Shown here: positions 22,104-35,922 of the stretch, piece by piece | Layout: each line of letters starts with the position of its first letter | Position numbering within the stretch: the stretch's first letter is position 1 | Origin: Trifolium pratense | Lineage: Eukaryota > Streptophyta > Magnoliopsida > Fabales > Fabaceae | Direction: 5' to 3' | Length of the DNA: 64,000 nt | NCBI RefSeq assembly: GCF_020283565.1 | Contig: NC_060059.1 | Coordinates: 33,468,838 to 33,532,837 of the forward strand | Translations under genes and position numbers: made by a program | The notes under the pieces: model-generated | Told to the model about the DNA's origin: nothing | The model's input: only the letters and a program-made list of their open reading frames with translations | The model's database searches: none

Positions 22104-22212
22104 TTTGAATTATAAAGGAGTACAAGGGATACTCAATCCCTTACAATTCAATACAAAACGTTTATATATTTTGTAAACATGCAATAGGATTAGAACACCA
22201 ATCAATGGACGT

Positions 22213-22535
22213 GTGCCCTGCTCTTCCACTGAACCATATCATGATATCGCCGTAATATTATCAACCAACTTAGAAACACCCGCCACCTCCCCTCGAAATA
22301 TAATATTGTTCCTTAATTTCCATAAGCACCAAGTAGTAGTCAACCAAATCAAATGTCGAAATCGCCCACCTTTGTTTGATTTGAGAGATTCACCAAAGTT
22401 AAAGAAATGGTTCGGCCCTTCATCACCAACAGGAACGCCACACCCCATCCAATTAAAAATTGCATTCCACACCTCCCTACAAATATCATTTTCATATGAT
22501 ATTTCCTCGCTACAATAATTAGTTGTATATGACAA
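22213..22535 (-). pseudogene. LINE zf-RVT fragment, unit 3
   Basis: The longest version of the inverted LINE fragment. It reads EVWNAIFNWMGCGVPVGDEG and then HLIWLTTTWCLWKLRNNIIF, the tail of plant LINE ORF2. Truncated at both ends. Confidence 0.7.
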
Positions 22536-22850
22536 TATTAAAATTCAATTATTGTTGAGAAACGATAACGACTCAGTTGGACTTAAAAAGTGAAGTGATG
22601 GCTCTATCGAAAGAGGAGGGGGCAATTAAGACGAGTATAATTTAGCGAACTAAAAGTAAAGATAGTTTAATGTTCTAGAGATCGGGATCACTACTTATGT
22701 GAATTACATTACATAAAGATTGAGTTTGTATCAGAATGATAGAAAGTCTAACACAATTACTTTAACAGAGAGAATATTATATTAAAACACACATCAATGC
22801 AAGTTTATAACTATAACTTGATTGATTTACCTAACATTTAATAATAGTAC

Positions 22851-23043
22851 TCATACCAACATAGTGTTACACAAGTCGTAGATACTTAGGTCTCTTAATT
22901 ATTTGGTCCTGGGTTCGATTCCCGGCCGGTGCGTATGTAAAAGCATTTGTTGGGAGAGGTTGACCCCTTAAATGGATCTTAGTTACCTCGAAGGGATTAG
23001 TCTCTGCAGTTGCGCGCGGATGATACTTTTGGTATACCTAAAA
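22851..23043 (+). mobile_element. tRNA-derived SINE, unit 3
   Basis: Same insertion as at 15289, with the same 17-bp target duplication; inherited by duplication. Confidence 0.75.
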
Positions 23044-23529
23044 AAATAAAATAATAGTACTCATACAAAGATGACATGGGAGATTAATTATAGTTTGTCA
23101 TTCATATCGAGAGGCGAACTCTTGTGCGGATGCCCTTGCCAACATGGGACGTGAGCACGGGACTGAACTTTGTGTTTATGATCGGTGTCCTACTAAATTG
23201 AGTAATTTGTTGCTAGCTAGATAATAACATGGGGATATCTATCTCTCATGTTGGAACATTAAATTCAATATGTGTTTTGGCTATTTTTTAATAATTTATT
23301 TTGTTGGAACAAGCCTTTTCTTTTAATTATTTCTTCTCATTTTCTCTCTTGCTGGGATGTTCATAAGAACCAACCATCTCACGGTGACTGAAATAATTGG
23401 ATATCCAATGATATAACGTAGTCATTCTCTGTATTGGAATTCCATTACTCAATACAAAGGTTCCTATAGGTATCATTTTTTCCCCTTGAATATCTTTTTA
23501 AGCCTTTCTTTTGTGTGTGGGTGGGTCGG

Positions 23530-24495
23530 GTGGGTGTGAGGATTTTAAAAAAATTAATTGGCTGAAATGGGATAAAGTTTGTCTTGATAGGATGTTGAAG
23601 GGTTGGGGGTTAGAGAGTTAGACAATTTAACTTATCTATCTTAGGAAATTAAGTGGAGTTGGAGATTGTTGGTAGATCAAGAGAGCTTATGGTTTAAGGT
23701 GTTGGTGGCTAAATATAGCTTTGGAAGATGGGCGAGTGAGGGGAGGTGGGAGGATTATACTACAAGAAAAACCTCATTTAGTGGCAGAATTTATCCCTCA
23801 ATAAGTGTCAATTTCCGTCACTAACTACATATTTACTGGCGGAACCAGTCTGCCAAGAAAACGTATGCCACTAAATTTACTGACGGAATTTTCCCTCAAA
23901 AAGTGCGTCTATAAGTGTAAAGCAGAATTTCCCAACTTAGTAGCGGAATATAATCCGCCAGAAAGTTTATTTATTTATTTTCAAATCGTGGTCAAATTAA
24001 TATTATTATTATTATTATGATAAAATCCATTTTCGTTTTTTATTGAAAAAATCCATTTTCTTTTGCAGATTTCACGTTTGAATCTTTCTTCGTCTTCTTC
24101 CAATAGCTTTGTAATCATAGCTACAACTACAATCATGTCGATCGGAGTACGATATGTGTGTGCTGTTAGATAAGGAGTTGGTTTGAGTGTAGGTCGTTAG
24201 TTCTAAAATAACATTAGTAGGATGATTGGTAATGGTGAGGAGACGTGTTTTTAGAAAGATAATTGGTTAGATGAGAGATTTCTTAGATTTTCTAGACTTT
24301 TTTATTTATATGTTGATAAAAATATTGCGGTGGCAGAGATATGCCAGAGGGGGTGGAGTGTGGGGGAAGAGGGGTGGAATTGGCGTTGGAATCTGTTTAC
24401 ATGGGAAGATGCGTATTTGGAGTGTTGTGTTGCTAAAAAGAGAAATAATTTTGTTAATAAAAATCCTATTTGCAAAGCAACTTTATTAAAAACTA
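23530..24495 (+). pseudogene. LINE reverse transcriptase relic with CACTA-like insert, unit 3
   Basis: Same content as 15960-16960: LINE ORF2 C-terminal blocks split by the CACTA-like fragment at about 23758-24135. The CACTA terminus has changed to tactacaag, and the TTA run is shorter than in unit 2. Confidence 0.7.
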
Positions 24496-24635
24496 GCGGC
24501 TAGACAAGCGCGTTCCACGACAGCATGGGTCTATTATGCAAACTTATGTAAAAAAAAATGTCTTATGTTATGGTGAGTTTGTTAATAAAAGTTTTTTGTC
24601 GCTAATTATGAACAAGAACAAATAAATATTTTTTT

Positions 24636-24806
24636 GTTGTTTTTTTTACCACCGGTATCCGGTCTACTAGACCGCTTAATCTGATTCAGGGGTTAGTTAT
24701 GACATCAAGTGGTTTCAACTCCTCTCAATCACAGTTGCGAGATATTGCATCGTGGTATCCCTACAAGTCCAACGTCAATCACCACTGTACTAACTAATGA
24801 TTGGTT
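24636..24806 (-). mobile_element. SINE (antisense), unit 3
   Basis: Same insertion as 17089-17259, with the 22-bp target duplication at 24614-24635 and 24807-24828. Confidence 0.82.
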
Positions 24807-25412
24807 AAGAACAAATAAATATTTTTTTAATCAAGATCAAATAAATATTACTACCTTATATTATTCAGAAATAAAATTATTAAAGATCTCTTTTCTTCTT
24901 TTTTTTCTAAAAATAAAATTATAAATGATCTCTAATTAAAGATTCAATAAACGTGTTGCCTAAGGAAAAATGGAATAGCTCAGACACATGCATATATACA
25001 TTTTTTTTTTTTGACATAACATGCATATATATACATAGTTGGTAGAAAAATAAATACGGGTTTTATTAAAATTTATTGATTCTTTTAAAATTTTCCAAAT
25101 ATACAAAACTTTCATAATATATAAAGTATTATGAAATCTTATTGTAAAAAGTCTTTTGAAAAAAATCTCTCAAAATCCAATCAAATCATGTATTAAAAAT
25201 CTTGATTGTAAAAAAGTCTTGTAAAAAAAGTCTTTAAAATCTAACAAAATCAATATAGTCCAACAAAATCTCATAAAATGATCAAGATTTTTTTTGCCAA
25301 AATCTCGTATTAGTTGTCCTTATTTATTGTTGTCCTTATTTATATGTTGGTTTGCCAAACCTAAATCTCAAATATACATTGTTTTTCCAGACCAAAATTT
25401 CAGAGAGGAAAG

Positions 25413-26150
25413 ATGGAAATTTTAAAGGTTTATTTGGTCGTTACTATGTCTTTTTTATTTTTGTCTCTTGTCGTGGCTGATTTGAAATTTGGAATGCTGC
25501 CAAAAGGGCCTGTTCCGCCTTCAGGACCTAGTAGAGGCTCTTCTAATTCTCCACCTCCACCACATCATTCCGCAAATTTGAATTTTGGAATGTTGCCAAA
25601 AGGGCCAGTTCCGCCATCGGGACCTAGCGGAGGAATTTCTGCCTCTCCACCTCCACTACATCATCCAAAAAATTTATATTTTGGAATGCTGCCAAAAGGG
25701 CCAGTTCCGCCATCAAGACCTAGCGGAGGAATTTCTGCCTCTCCACCTCCACTACATCATCCAACAAACTTGAATTTTGGAATGCTGCCAAAAGGGCCAG
25801 TTCCGCCATCAAGACCTAGCGGAGGAATTTCTGCCTCTCCACCTCCACTACATCATCCAACAAACTTGAATTTTGGAATGCTGCCAAAAGGGCCAGTTCC
25901 GCCATCAAGACCCAGCGGAGGAATTTCTGCCTCTCCACCTCCACTACATCATCCAACAAACTTGAATTTTGGAATGCTGCCAAAAGGGTCAGTTCCGCCA
26001 TCAGGACCTAGCGGAGGAATTTCTGCCTCTCCACCTCCACTATATCATCCAACAAATTTATATTTTGGAATGCTGCCAAAAGGCCCTGTTCCACCATCAG
26101 CACCGAGCAAAGGCTCTTCTGATTCTCCTGCTCCACCAAGTCGTGTTTAA
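25413..26150 (+). CDS. Multi-module IDA-like secreted peptide precursor, copy 3 (7 modules)
   Basis: A single-exon 245-residue protein, identical in plan to copy 2 but exactly 64 residues longer, i.e. two extra 32-residue modules. Module Phe residues are at 26, 58, 90, 122, 154, 186 and 218. Modules 3-5 all carry FGMLPKGPVPPSRPSGG and are almost identical at the DNA level, so the gain is recent in-gene duplication of 96-bp units. Signal peptide residues 1-22 are unchanged. The last module again has VPPSAPSKGSSDS, the closest of all to the canonical IDA core PPSAPSK. The reading frame is open throughout despite the repeats, which suggests constraint or very recent origin. No RHN tail. Confidence 0.77.
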   Translation: MEILKVYLVVTMSFLFLSLVVADLKFGMLPKGPVPPSGPSRGSSNSPPPPHHSANLNFGMLPKGPVPPSGPSGGISASPPPLHHPKNLYFGMLPKGPVPPSRPSGGISASPPPLHHPTNLNFGMLPKGPVPPSRPSGGISASPPPLHHPTNLNFGMLPKGPVPPSRPSGGISASPPPLHHPTNLNFGMLPKGSVPPSGPSGGISASPPPLYHPTNLYFGMLPKGPVPPSAPSKGSSDSPAPPSRV

Positions 26151-26492
26151 CAATTTTAAATTTTAGAATATATTACCAAATGGTGTAACAATTTCTTCAT
26201 CTTATTTTGTATTTGGTACTTTAAATTATTAACCTTTGCCTCCTCAGATTTGTGATAGATATAACCAAGGGTTTATTTACTTATTCCTTTTGCCTCGTCA
26301 TTATTTACCAAATTGTGATGTTTTCTTTTTGTTTTAATAACTAAGTCCTTTTTTTTTTACGAAACATAAAAAGGGTTAAAGTCTACAAAAAGTGAAGGAT
26401 AATTAGCGAAAGGAGTGACAGATGTATTCAATCACAATCAGTTAATAATCTTTAAATCTCTTGCTCTAATTAGAATTCCGGTAATCTTTTTG

Positions 26493-27145
26493 GGCTCGGT
26501 CTAGGGTGGGGAAGTGGGATAGGTCTCCCACGGTGGGTTATCAATTTTTTTGCAAGTGCACCGTACTCCTGCATGTACCATATCATTTACTTTTTTTTTT
26601 CCTGTAACAAACAAACACTTTGTTGTCTGTGTATTCTCATCCACCAATCCACCATAGTTACTCTTCAATATCTAAAGCACAAAGATTACTGACAGAGGAA
26701 TTTTTCTTTTGCAACGACCCGAATAAATCTGCAACGATTTTCTGCAAAATTGATTGAGATGCAACAATAACCTTCTTCAAATTTCTGTTTTTATTGAAGC
26801 CAGGGGACTAAATTTAAGGTTGAAAACATAACAATGACAAACTGAGTAAAAAAATTGGGAAAAATAAAAAAACGATTATTTTGAAACTTATTTAACACAA
26901 TCTTTAATCATATATTCACCCAAAGTTTGCTTAAAATTCACTTAATATTTGAGAGGTTGTGTGCTCCATTAAAATTTGGTGTTGTTGCAGAAACAAGGAA
27001 AGGGGTTGAGAGAAGAAAGGTGAAAGAGAAAAAACTATTATGTGGGAACTTTATTAGAGTCTATTGTAAACCTTCTTAATCTAAGGGTAAAAATAAGTCT
27101 CCCACCATGGGAGACCTATCCCACTTCCCCACCCTAGACCGAGCC
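26493..27145. mobile_element. Mutator-like MITE, unit 3
   Basis: Same insertion as 18756-19412, with 45-bp inverted repeats starting GGCTCGGTCTAGGG and tctttttg at both flanks. Confidence 0.8.
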
Positions 27146-27171
27146 TTCTTTTTGCCCTAATCAACAGATGA

Positions 27172-27740
<569 letters not shown>

Positions 27741-28064
27741 ATATAAGCAAATCTATTATTTATATGTTTAGGAGTTTCTCTCTCATAGTCTTATTCCTAT
27801 GTGGCACAATTTCATTGATCCATGTCTTATGTGGCATTCTAATATTTCTCCAATTCCTACGTAGCTAACTATGAAGGCCTTTGCAATTTCTCTAATACAT
27901 GATGATATCATTTTACTTAAAATCTTTGGCTAATTTGGAAATTCAATCATTTTTCAATTATTGTTTATAAATCGTATTTAATGCACCTATTAAAAAAAAA
28001 TTTAAAAGGAAATAACTCAAATTCAAATATAAATAATTATATCTCATTAATATATATATATATA

Positions 28065-28832
28065 GGGGGAACTTCAAGTAAGAGGTGTGTCTTATTGTGA
28101 GAGATGAGAGGATAAAATTCTGACCATCTAATCAAAATTAATGGTTGTGATTAAAACATGTCAAATGCACCTTCCCCTATTCTGCTTCCTCCCAATTCCC
28201 AGTTCAATCACCTTCGTCTCGCATCACTTATTCATAGCTCACAACAGAGATTAAAGATTTCTTGATCCCCTCCACCAACGCTTCTCCCAATTCCACCACT
28301 AATTTGTCAAGATTCAAGAGCAGTTTGATGATTTATCCAATATTATTCACCGTCACAAAGGGATTCAACAACCCTTTTCTTAACGGTATTCAAATACCCT
28401 TCCTTTTCTTAACATTTCTTTTGAAATCTTTGATTATAAATTACTACTTCAACACATTCAAAACATTTGAAATCGCCAGAACCAATTAGTTGTGAAATAT
28501 TGTTTTTTTTTATTATTTGTTTTTGAATCAAATTAATTGTGAAAGATCGGTTGAATAATGCTATTCACAAATCAAAATAATATGAAAGACACACAATCAC
28601 CAGGTTACTCAATTTTTATCCACCGCCACCGACCATGAAAGTTGAATTCGCAAATCGGAGACAAAGGAGAATCAAGTATGAATCAAACAAAATGAGAACG
28701 AAACAAAAGGGAAAGCGCACACAATAGTTTTTTAAGAGAAATTGAATAACAGCCGTTGATTTTGAATGAAGGGTTGTGATTTTATCCTCTCATCTCTCAC
28801 AATAAGACACTCCTCTCACTTGAAGTTCCCCC
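28065..28832. mobile_element. MITE with about 54-bp inverted repeats, 768 bp
   Basis: Starts GGGGGAACTTCAAGTAAGAG and ends with the complement of GGGGGAACTTCAAGTGAGAG; the repeats run about 54 bp with two or three differences. It lies between TA runs that match a single TA tract of unit 2 (about 19783-19808), so that tract is its empty site. No coding region. Confidence 0.82.
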
Positions 28833-28856
28833 TATATATATATATATATATATATA

Positions 28857-29249
28857 GTCAGGATCCGTTGACACCAACTAGTTTGACACCAAATGTTACA
28901 CCTCTCAATAACGTTTTAACCGATATAAATTTTATAAAATCCACCGTTGGATTGAAAGTTTACATCATATAGATCATTTGTGTAAAATTTCAAATAAATC
29001 CAAAATCATTTGATATGTTATTGAGATACATCAAAATTAACGGTTTTTGTATTTTTTTAAATGCCGTTAATCTTTATGTGTCTCAATAGCATATCAAATG
29101 ATTTTGGATTTGTCTGAAATTTTACACAAATGATCTATATGATGTAAACTTTCAATCCAACGGTGGATTTTATAAAATTTATATCGGTTAAAACGTTATT
29201 GAGAGGTGTAACATTTGGTGTCAAACTAGTTGGTGTCAACGGATCCTGA

Positions 29250-29250
<1 letters not shown>
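28857..29250. mobile_element. Palindromic MITE, 394 bp, copy b
   Basis: Almost identical to 27230-27623, with perfect GTCAGGATCC..GGATCCTGAC ends. It is placed a TA run away from the 768-bp MITE, in the same ancestral microsatellite. Confidence 0.85.
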
Positions 29251-29321
<71 letters not shown>

Positions 29322-30937
29322 TAATACATAATATTATACATGAATTTTTTTTTGTGAAAGTATTATATATGAAATTTTATATATACCAAACAATGGAGTT
29401 TTTTTACGTAATATATTTTTTTTTATATATCCCACAAGAGTTTTTTTTTATTAAAATTGCTCAATCAGGTTTTATGAACAAATGTCTATATATTAATATT
29501 TGGATACAATTGAAATTTTACGTATGAAATTTTTTATTATTGACCAACTCATTTTTGAAATATATATTGATTAATTTAAATCAATGCTGAAATGGATGAA
29601 AATTTCAAAAATTAAGGACCAAAAATCTACTATAGTTTCTATATATACGGGTCAACATGTAAGAGTGAGGGTCATTGAGTGTCTCAGCGCCCTTCTCTAT
29701 TTTCTCTTCTCACCTTCACTACTCTTCTTCTTTTTTTTTTTTTGACAGAATCACTACTTTTTTTCCTATATATTGCTATTGTTGGTTTTTTTTTTAAATA
29801 AAAAATCTATTGCTATTGTTGGTTATTTCTTATTTATTTGTTCAATATAATTTTTGTTGCTCTCAAGTGGAATGAAATATAAATTTTATTTGTTTTTCTT
29901 TGCAGGTATTTTGTTTACTTTTGTTAGGCTACAATAAGAGGATTCAACATAAAAAAGAGAAATCATTTTCTTCTCTAAAGTCAATAATATTTTGTAAACT
30001 TTTTTTTTTGTAGAAATTGTAAACTTCTTTTTAAGAAGCCAAAATATTATTCATCTATCTTTGTAACTTTTATTTACTATTTGGATTCTTGCAGAGACTG
30101 ATGAAGATGACTACGAGGGATAAATAACATCTGGATTGGGAACAGAGGAGTGGATAAAATATTCAAGTTTAATTCTACAATCAGAAAATTGTACTAATTT
30201 TGAGTTATAAATCTTTATTTGCAGGTCCATATACGGAAGAACAACATTGTTTGTTATTCAAATTAGGATTAAGTATTATCAATTGATGTTAGAGTTTTAA
30301 GTATTTATTTATAGTTTTTATATTTTATTGTCATTTTTTTAATCATATGTTTACTTATTAAAAAAGAATTGTTGTTCATATTATTTTTTATTGGATTTAA
30401 ATCATGCTTATAAATGTTTTTTTACTATTATTTATAAATAAATGTTGTACTCTATTTTTTTACTCAATATTTTTTTATTTGTCTAATTATTCATGTGATA
30501 TTTAACAAATACACCGATAAAATAATAGAAACTCCTCGAATGACTATACTACAGAATGAATTGGAAAAATGTGGAATTGAGAAATTGATATGCTTAAAAA
30601 AAATTATTCTTAAACTTCATACTTATCAAGTAGAGAAAAAGGTGTCATTGTCTGAAATATAAAAGGAATGAAGTAATTAACTTCATAGATTATTTTTCTA
30701 TTTCATTTTATTATTCTATTAATTATGGTTTACCTTAACATGGTTTTTCTAATAAAAAAAATACATAGTGATTTGTACCAAACAAAGTATTAAAATACGG
30801 GGGCATTGATAAAAAAAAATAACCTACATGGAGGTATTAAGCAAAAAATAACTTACACGGGGTGAGACATACATTTGTAGATTTTATTATATAAAAAATA
30901 CGATATCAATTGAAAGCAGGGAAAGTAAGTAACAATG

Positions 30938-30941
<4 letters not shown>

Positions 30942-31013
<72 letters not shown>
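30942..31013. repeat. (TA)n microsatellite, expanded relative to unit 2
   Basis: About 72 bp of TA where the near-identical unit 2 has only a few repeats followed by an A run. Confidence 0.9.
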
Positions 31014-31016
<3 letters not shown>

Positions 31017-31775
31017 AATTAAAAGCAATAATATCATGTATTACTTTATTTTTATTCTCCATACATCACTGTAAAATAAACAAATAAAAATAAAAACAAA
31101 TAGATACATTTTTAAAAATTTGCACATTAACAAATGAGATATGCTTAAAAAAATTATATAATTTTTTTTTGTGTCAAGCAAATGACAAACAATTCTGTTC
31201 ATTACTTTTAAATAAATAATATTAAAATTAAAATCGCCTCATTTTGCTTCTCAAATGTGAAATTGTTTCACACGGGGACATGAGATAAAATACTCCTGAA
31301 GAAAACAAATGTCTAAAGGAGAGAGATGACGATTAAGAACAAATATATTAACCGTTAGATTAGTTTTTGCATAATGACATTTTTTTTTATGAAAATAAAA
31401 AAACAAATATATGAACATGTGAGTTGGGAACGGGGAGTGGAGTATCACTCTCCATTATGTCATTTCTCCTTAAAATCTCCAAAATTTGGATATTTTATCA
31501 TATTTAAATAAACTATTACATTAAATATAAAATTAATTTTACAAATAATTAAAAAAAATCACAATATTAAAATTTTAATAATCCATATTTTTCATGTGTG
31601 AAAAAAAATGATCTATATTTTTCATAGAACATTAACCCGGGCGATAGCACGGGTAAGTTATACTAGTTTGAATTATAAAGGAGTACAAGGGATACTCAAT
31701 CCCTTACAATTCAATACAAAACGTTTATATACTTTGTAAACATGCAATAGGATTAGAACACCAATCAATGGACGT

Positions 31776-32097
31776 GTGCCCTGCTCTTCCACTGAACCAT
31801 ATCATGATATCGCCGTAATATTATCAACCAACTTAGAAACACCCGCCACCTCCCCTCGAAATATAATATTATTCCTTAATTTCCATAAGCACCAAGTAGT
31901 AGTCAACCAAATCAAATGTCGAAATCGCCCAGCTTTGTTTGATTTGAGAGATCACCAAAGTTAAAGAAATGGTTCAGCCCTTCATCACCAACAGGAACGC
32001 CACACCCCATCCAATTAAAAATTGCATTCCACACCTCCCTACAAATATCATTTTCATATGATATTTCCTCGCTACAATAATTAGTTGTATATGACAA
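31776..32097 (-). pseudogene. LINE zf-RVT fragment, unit 4
   Basis: Same inverted LINE remnant as in units 2 and 3 (EVWNAIFNWMGCGVPVGDEG), frameshifted. Confidence 0.65.
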
Positions 32098-32411
32098 TAT
32101 TAAAATTCAATTATTGTTGAGTAACGATAACGACTCAGTTGGACTTAAAAAGTGAAGTGATGGCTCTATCAAAAGAGGAGGGGGCAATTAAGATGAGTAT
32201 AATTTAGCGAACTAAAAGTAAAGATAGTTTAATGTTCTAGAGATCGGGATCATTACTTATGTGAATTACATTACATAAAGATTGAGTTTGTATCAGAATG
32301 ATAGAAAGTCTAACACAATTACTTTAACAGAGAGAATATTATATTAAAACACACATCAATGCAAGTTTATAACTATAACTTGATTGATTTACCTAACATT
32401 TAATAATAGTA

Positions 32412-32604
32412 CTCATACCAACGTAGTGTTACACAAGTCGTAGATACTTGGGTCCCTTAATTATTTGGTCCTGGGTTCGATTCCCGGCCGGTGCGTATGT
32501 AAAAACATTTGTTGGGAGAGGTTGACCCCTTAAATGGATCTTAGTTACCTTGAGGGGATTAGTCTCTGCAGTTGCGCGCGGATGATACTTTTGGTATACC
32601 TAAA
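32412..32604 (+). mobile_element. tRNA-derived SINE, unit 4
   Basis: Same insertion as 15289-15481, with a few base changes; the GGTTCGATTCC B box is intact. Confidence 0.72.
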
Positions 32605-33094
32605 AAAATAAAATAATAGTACTCATACAAAGATGACATGAGAGATTAATTATAGTTTGTCATATTCATATCGAGAGGCGAACTCTTGTGCGGATGCCCT
32701 TGCCAACATGGGACGGGACTGAACTTTGTGTTTATGATCGGTGTCCTACTAAATTGAGTAATTTGTTGCTAGCTAGATAATAACATGGGGATATCTATCT
32801 CTCATGTTGGAACATTAAATTCAATATGTGTTTTGGCTATTTTTTAATAATTTATTTTGTTGGAAGAAGCCTTTTCTTTTATTTATTTCTTCTCATTTTC
32901 TCTTTTGCTGGGATGTTCATAAGAACCAACCATCTCACGGTGACTGAAATAATTGGATATCCAATGATATGACGTAGTCATTCTCTGTGTTGGAATTCCA
33001 TTACTCAATACAAAGGTTCCTATAGGTATCATTTTTTTCCCTTGAATATCTTTTTAAGCCTTTCTTTTGTGTGTGGGTGGGTGGGTGGGGTGGG

Positions 33095-35000
33095 TGTGAG
33101 GATTTTAGAAAAATTAATTGGCTGAAAATGGGATAAAGTTTGTCTTGATAGGATGTTGAAGGGTTGGGGGTTAGAGAGTTAGAGAATTTAACTTATCTAT
33201 CTTAGGAAATTAAGTGGAGTTGGAGATTGTTAGTAGATCAAGAGAGCTTATGATTTAAGGTGTTGGTGGCTAAATATGGCTTTGGAAGATGGGCGAGTGA
33301 GGGGAGGTGGGAGGATTATGTCGTCGTGGAGGAAATATGTGTGTGCTGTTAGATAAAGAGTTGGTTTGAGTGTAGGTCGTTAGTTCTAAAATAACATTAG
33401 TAGGATGATTGGTAATGGTGAGGAGCCGTATTTTTAGAAAGGAGAAATTCTTAGGTGAGTCCTCACCTAAACATTAATGATTAGGCACAATCAATCATAT
33501 AATTACAAATAATTAATAATTAATTTATGAAATAATTACAACTAATTAATAGAGTAGTAATTAAAACCAAATCTCTACCAATAAGGAAAGAAAAAAAAAC
33601 ATGTGCACTTTATAAATAAAAAAAATTCTAATCGCTCAAATTTTTTTGTTTCTAACTAATCTCTTTTTTTTTAATTTTATTTATTTATTAGTTTCAATTA
33701 TTTTTTCTCTATTTTTTTGGGAAATTTACAGACTGCAAACTATTATGGTTTTGTTTTGTAAAAATGAAACAATGGATAGTTGATAAACAAATTTATCGAT
33801 GAGTTCAAAAAAAAGTTTATCGATGAGTTCATAACAAATAAATTATAAGGTAGTTTATAGTCAATAAGCTTGTTAATTCAATTTATAGTGTTTAGTAAAA
33901 TTAATGGTTGGACTAACTTATAATCAATAACTTATTTTGTCAATTAAATCATTCTTCACCTAGGTAAACTTAAAATATAATGAAATAGTGTAAAATAACA
34001 TGATTGGAACAATTTCTAAAAAATAAATAATTGGAACAAGAAATAAACGAAAATATTTTCGTCAAAAAAAAAATAAACGAAAAATATTTAAACAAACCAA
34101 AAGAAATAAACGAAAAATATCAAATAAAAAAAAGAAATAAACGAAAAATAAAAAATAGAGATGGAACAAGAAAAATACGAGGGATTGGAAAAATAATTAT
34201 ATAATGCACACATTTTTTTTGCTTATTTTTAGAGAAGAGATTTGATGTAACAAAAAAAAAAAAGAGAAGAGATTTGATTTTAATGCCTACTTCATCAATT
34301 ACTAGTAAGTATTTAATAAATTAATTATTTATAATTATATGATTGGTTGTGTCTAATAATTAATGCTTAGGTAAATAATTGGAACAAGAAATAAACGAAA
34401 ATATTTTCGTCAAAAAAAAAAACAAAAAATATTTAAACAAACCCCAAAAGAAATAAACGAAAAATAAAAAATAAAAAAAAGAAATAAATGAAAAATAAAA
34501 AATAGAGCTGGAACAACAAAAATATGAGGGATTGGAAAAATAATTATATATATGCACACGTTTTTTTTTGCTTATTTTTGGAGAAGAGATTTGATGTACC
34601 AAAAAAAAAAAGAGAAGAGATTTGATTTTAATGCCTACTTCATCAATTACTAGTAAGTATTTAATAAATTAATTATTTATAATTATATGATTGGTTGTGC
34701 CTAATAATTAATGCTTAGGTGAGGACTCACCTAAGAATTTCTCTTTAGGAAGATAATTGGTTAGATGAGAGACTTCTTAGATTTTCTAGACTTTTTAATT
34801 TATATGTTGATAAAAATATTGCGGTGGCAGAGATACGCCAGACAGGGGGTGGAGTGTGGGGGAAGAGGGGTGGAATTGGCGTTGGAATCTGTTTACATGG
34901 GAAGATGTGTATTTGGAGTGTTGTGTTGCTAAAAAAAGAAATAATTTTGTTAATAAAAATCCTATTTGCAAAGCAACTTTATTAAAAACTAGCGGCTAGA
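33095..35000 (+). pseudogene. LINE reverse transcriptase relic, unit 4
   Basis: Same LINE ORF2 C-terminal blocks as unit 2, here uninterrupted by the CACTA-like fragment (33317 runs straight on as gtcgtcgtggagg) but split by the Mutator-like element at 33442-34743. Confidence 0.7.
33442..34743. mobile_element. Mutator-like MITE, 1302 bp, private to unit 4
   Basis: Terminal inverted repeats begin GAGAAATTCTTAGGTGAG and run about 60 bp or more. A 9-bp target duplication flanks it (tttagaaag at 33433-33441, tttaggaag at 34744-34752). Units 2 and 3 show the unbroken site ttttagaaagataattgg. The right part is duplicated in tandem: about 34010-34370 and 34375-34730 repeat each other, so an inner copy of the right terminus ends near 34370. 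No transposase. Confidence 0.85.
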
Positions 35001-35132
35001 CAAGCGCGTTTCGCGACAGCATCTGTCTATGATGCAAACTTATGTAAAAAAATAATGTCTTATGTTATGGTGAGTTTGTTAATAAAAGTTTTTTGTCGCA
35101 AATTATGAACAAGAACAAATAAATACTTTTTT

Positions 35133-35301
35133 ATTGTTTTTTACCACCAGTATCCGGTCTACTGGACCGCTTAATCTGGTTCATGGGTCAGTTATGACAT
35201 CAAGTGGTTTCAGTTTCTCTCGATCACAGTTGCGAGATATTGCATCGTGGTATCCTTACAAGTCCAACGTCAATCACCACTGTACTAACTAATGATTGGT
35301 T
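35133..35301 (-). mobile_element. SINE (antisense), unit 4
   Basis: Same insertion as 17089-17259, with a slightly diverged target duplication at 35111-35132 and 35302-35323. Confidence 0.78.
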
Positions 35302-35323
35302 AAAAACAAATAAATATTTTTTT

Positions 35324-35922
35324 AATCAAGATCAAATAAATATTACTACCTTATATTATTCAGAAATAAAATTATTAAAGATCTCTTCTTTTTTTTTAAA
35401 TAAAATTATAAATGATCTCTAATTAAAGATTCAATAACGAAAACAATATTGTTTTTTGAAACAAACGTGTTGCCTATGGAAAAATGGAATAGCTCAGACA
35501 CATGCATATATACATAGCTGGTAGAAAAATAAATACGGGTAAAAAAATTTAACAATCATTTTCTTCCTTTTTTATTTTATTCCTTCCATATCCATGACAC
35601 GTTGAAATACCTATAAATAAGCCTACTTTGTGACTGAGGACAAGTTTGGTGAGAATCATATTGTTTTTTGGAAAAAGAGGAAGGAAGGGATAGTATAGGT
35701 GAGGTAAGTTTTATTGTCACATTTTTTTCCTTACTTGTCGTTGTTGATGCTAGATTAGGTTATGTTTTTTTATATGAATGATGCTTGACTAATATTTGAC
35801 TAGGTTTATGTTTGTGTAACATTATTTTAGGAATTAGGATCTTGTATGGTTATTGACAGTATATAGCTAGCTACATATTTTTTTATTGTTCCATCTATTT
35901 AAAAGATGAAAAATTTTGGATT
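35324..35922 (+). repeat. Duplicated CASP-like promoter and 5'UTR segment, upstream copy
   Basis: About 600 bp nearly identical to 37390-37977. It contains tataaata (35612-35619), the same leader text (gactgaggacaagtttgg, ggaagggatagtatagg) and the same splice donor gag/gtaagt at 35703/35704. The downstream copy belongs to the CASP-like gene; this one leads instead into peptide copy 4. Units 2 and 3 have lost the TATA and leader part. Confidence 0.8.
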
